Of a stretch of 64,000 nt of DNA, positions 63,953-64,000 are shown piece after piece (position 1 is the first letter of the stretch; every line of letters begins with the position of its first letter). A program made the position numbers and the translations under genes. Location: the NCBI GenBank assembly GCA_003150315.1, contig QAML01000076.1, positions 68,722 through 132,721 of the forward strand, read 5' to 3'. The notes beneath the pieces were generated by a model. The model was not told the DNA's origin. It saw nothing but the letters and a program-made list of their open reading frames with translations, and did not search any database. This DNA comes from Prevotellaceae bacterium (GTDB taxonomy: Bacteria > Bacteroidota > Bacteroidia > Bacteroidales > Bacteroidaceae).

Positions 63953-64000
63953 AACACACAAGGCATCTTGTAAAAAATACAAGCCATATATTTTAAAATA
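63953..64000 (-). repeat. 21-nt-module intergenic repeat, copy 12 (cut by window end)
   Basis: Two whole modules (63953-63973, 63974-63994) and the first six bases (AAAATA) of a third are visible. The left module is tail-like (CACAAGGCA core with CGAACACGC to its left), the second is the consensus GCC type. This predicts a minus polarity with the rest of the element and its leader beyond the window. Confidence 0.8.

Noticed and set aside
1..64000. tRNA, rRNA, insertion sequence, prophage or integrase genes
   Set aside because: No TpsiC-like arm with cloverleaf context, no transposase or integrase motif and no phage structural gene was seen on either strand.

Overview
The window reads as a stretch of ordinary chromosome from a member of the Bacteroidales (Bacteroidota), with some leaning towards a Prevotella-like gut or oral lineage. 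The evidence is the 1100-residue SecA with a C-terminal zinc motif, a two-ACT-domain SerB, DUF1573, DUF349 and DUF4105 proteins, a TPP-riboswitch-controlled TonB receptor with PnuT, and promoters of the TAnnTTTG type found only in this phylum. No rRNA, tRNA, prophage, transposase or CRISPR array was seen. Most genes lie on the minus strand.

Layout. 1-6.7 kb: envelope biogenesis and cofactor genes (PpiD-like foldase, LptC, an outer-membrane protein, CoaX, a small acidic unknown). 7-11.5 kb: serB, then a thiamine-uptake operon (TonB receptor and PnuT) under a TPP riboswitch. 11.9-21.2 kb: a decayed exported-protein gene, secA, a degenerate alkaline-phosphatase-fold protein, a DUF4105 protein and valS. 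21.6-31.2 kb: a FemAB-like gene broken by one nonsense codon, a GH36 alpha-galactosidase, a DUF1573 protein, xth, a lipoprotein, a DUF349 protein and CorA. 31.5-40.8 kb: an AraC regulator, an alpha/beta hydrolase with a cysteine nucleophile, pepD, a flippase-like membrane protein, ksgA, a glycerophosphodiesterase, an HD hydrolase and pyrF. 41.2-49.1 kb: one long operon joining a YtrB-like ABC transporter and its GntR regulator to a MacB/HlyD/TolC-type export system. 49.6-63.8 kb: a DUF2867 protein, an ABC exporter, nadK, pdxJ, a ModF-like ATPase, ruvC, an EamA transporter, truA, an M15-like peptidase, a ketopantoate reductase, a TPR protein, def and ruvX.

The most striking feature is not a gene. 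Twelve intergenic copies of one repeat element are spread through the window, on average about every 6 kb, and none lies inside a gene. Each of the eleven complete copies is built from exactly four 21-nt modules (84 nt) with no slippage in phase. Modules begin AAAATA, end TATTTT and carry a YAAGSCA core, so each is a near-palindrome. The first module always has the same orientation relative to a loosely conserved 35-45 nt leader. Neighbouring modules are usually inverted copies of the same core type, and in one element both arms carry the same private substitution. The 21-bp period equals two turns of B-DNA. The elements occur between divergent, convergent and tandem genes alike, so a simple promoter or terminator role does not explain them. 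Their function is unknown; a phased protein-binding array, a hairpin RNA or a small non-autonomous mobile repeat are the main possibilities.
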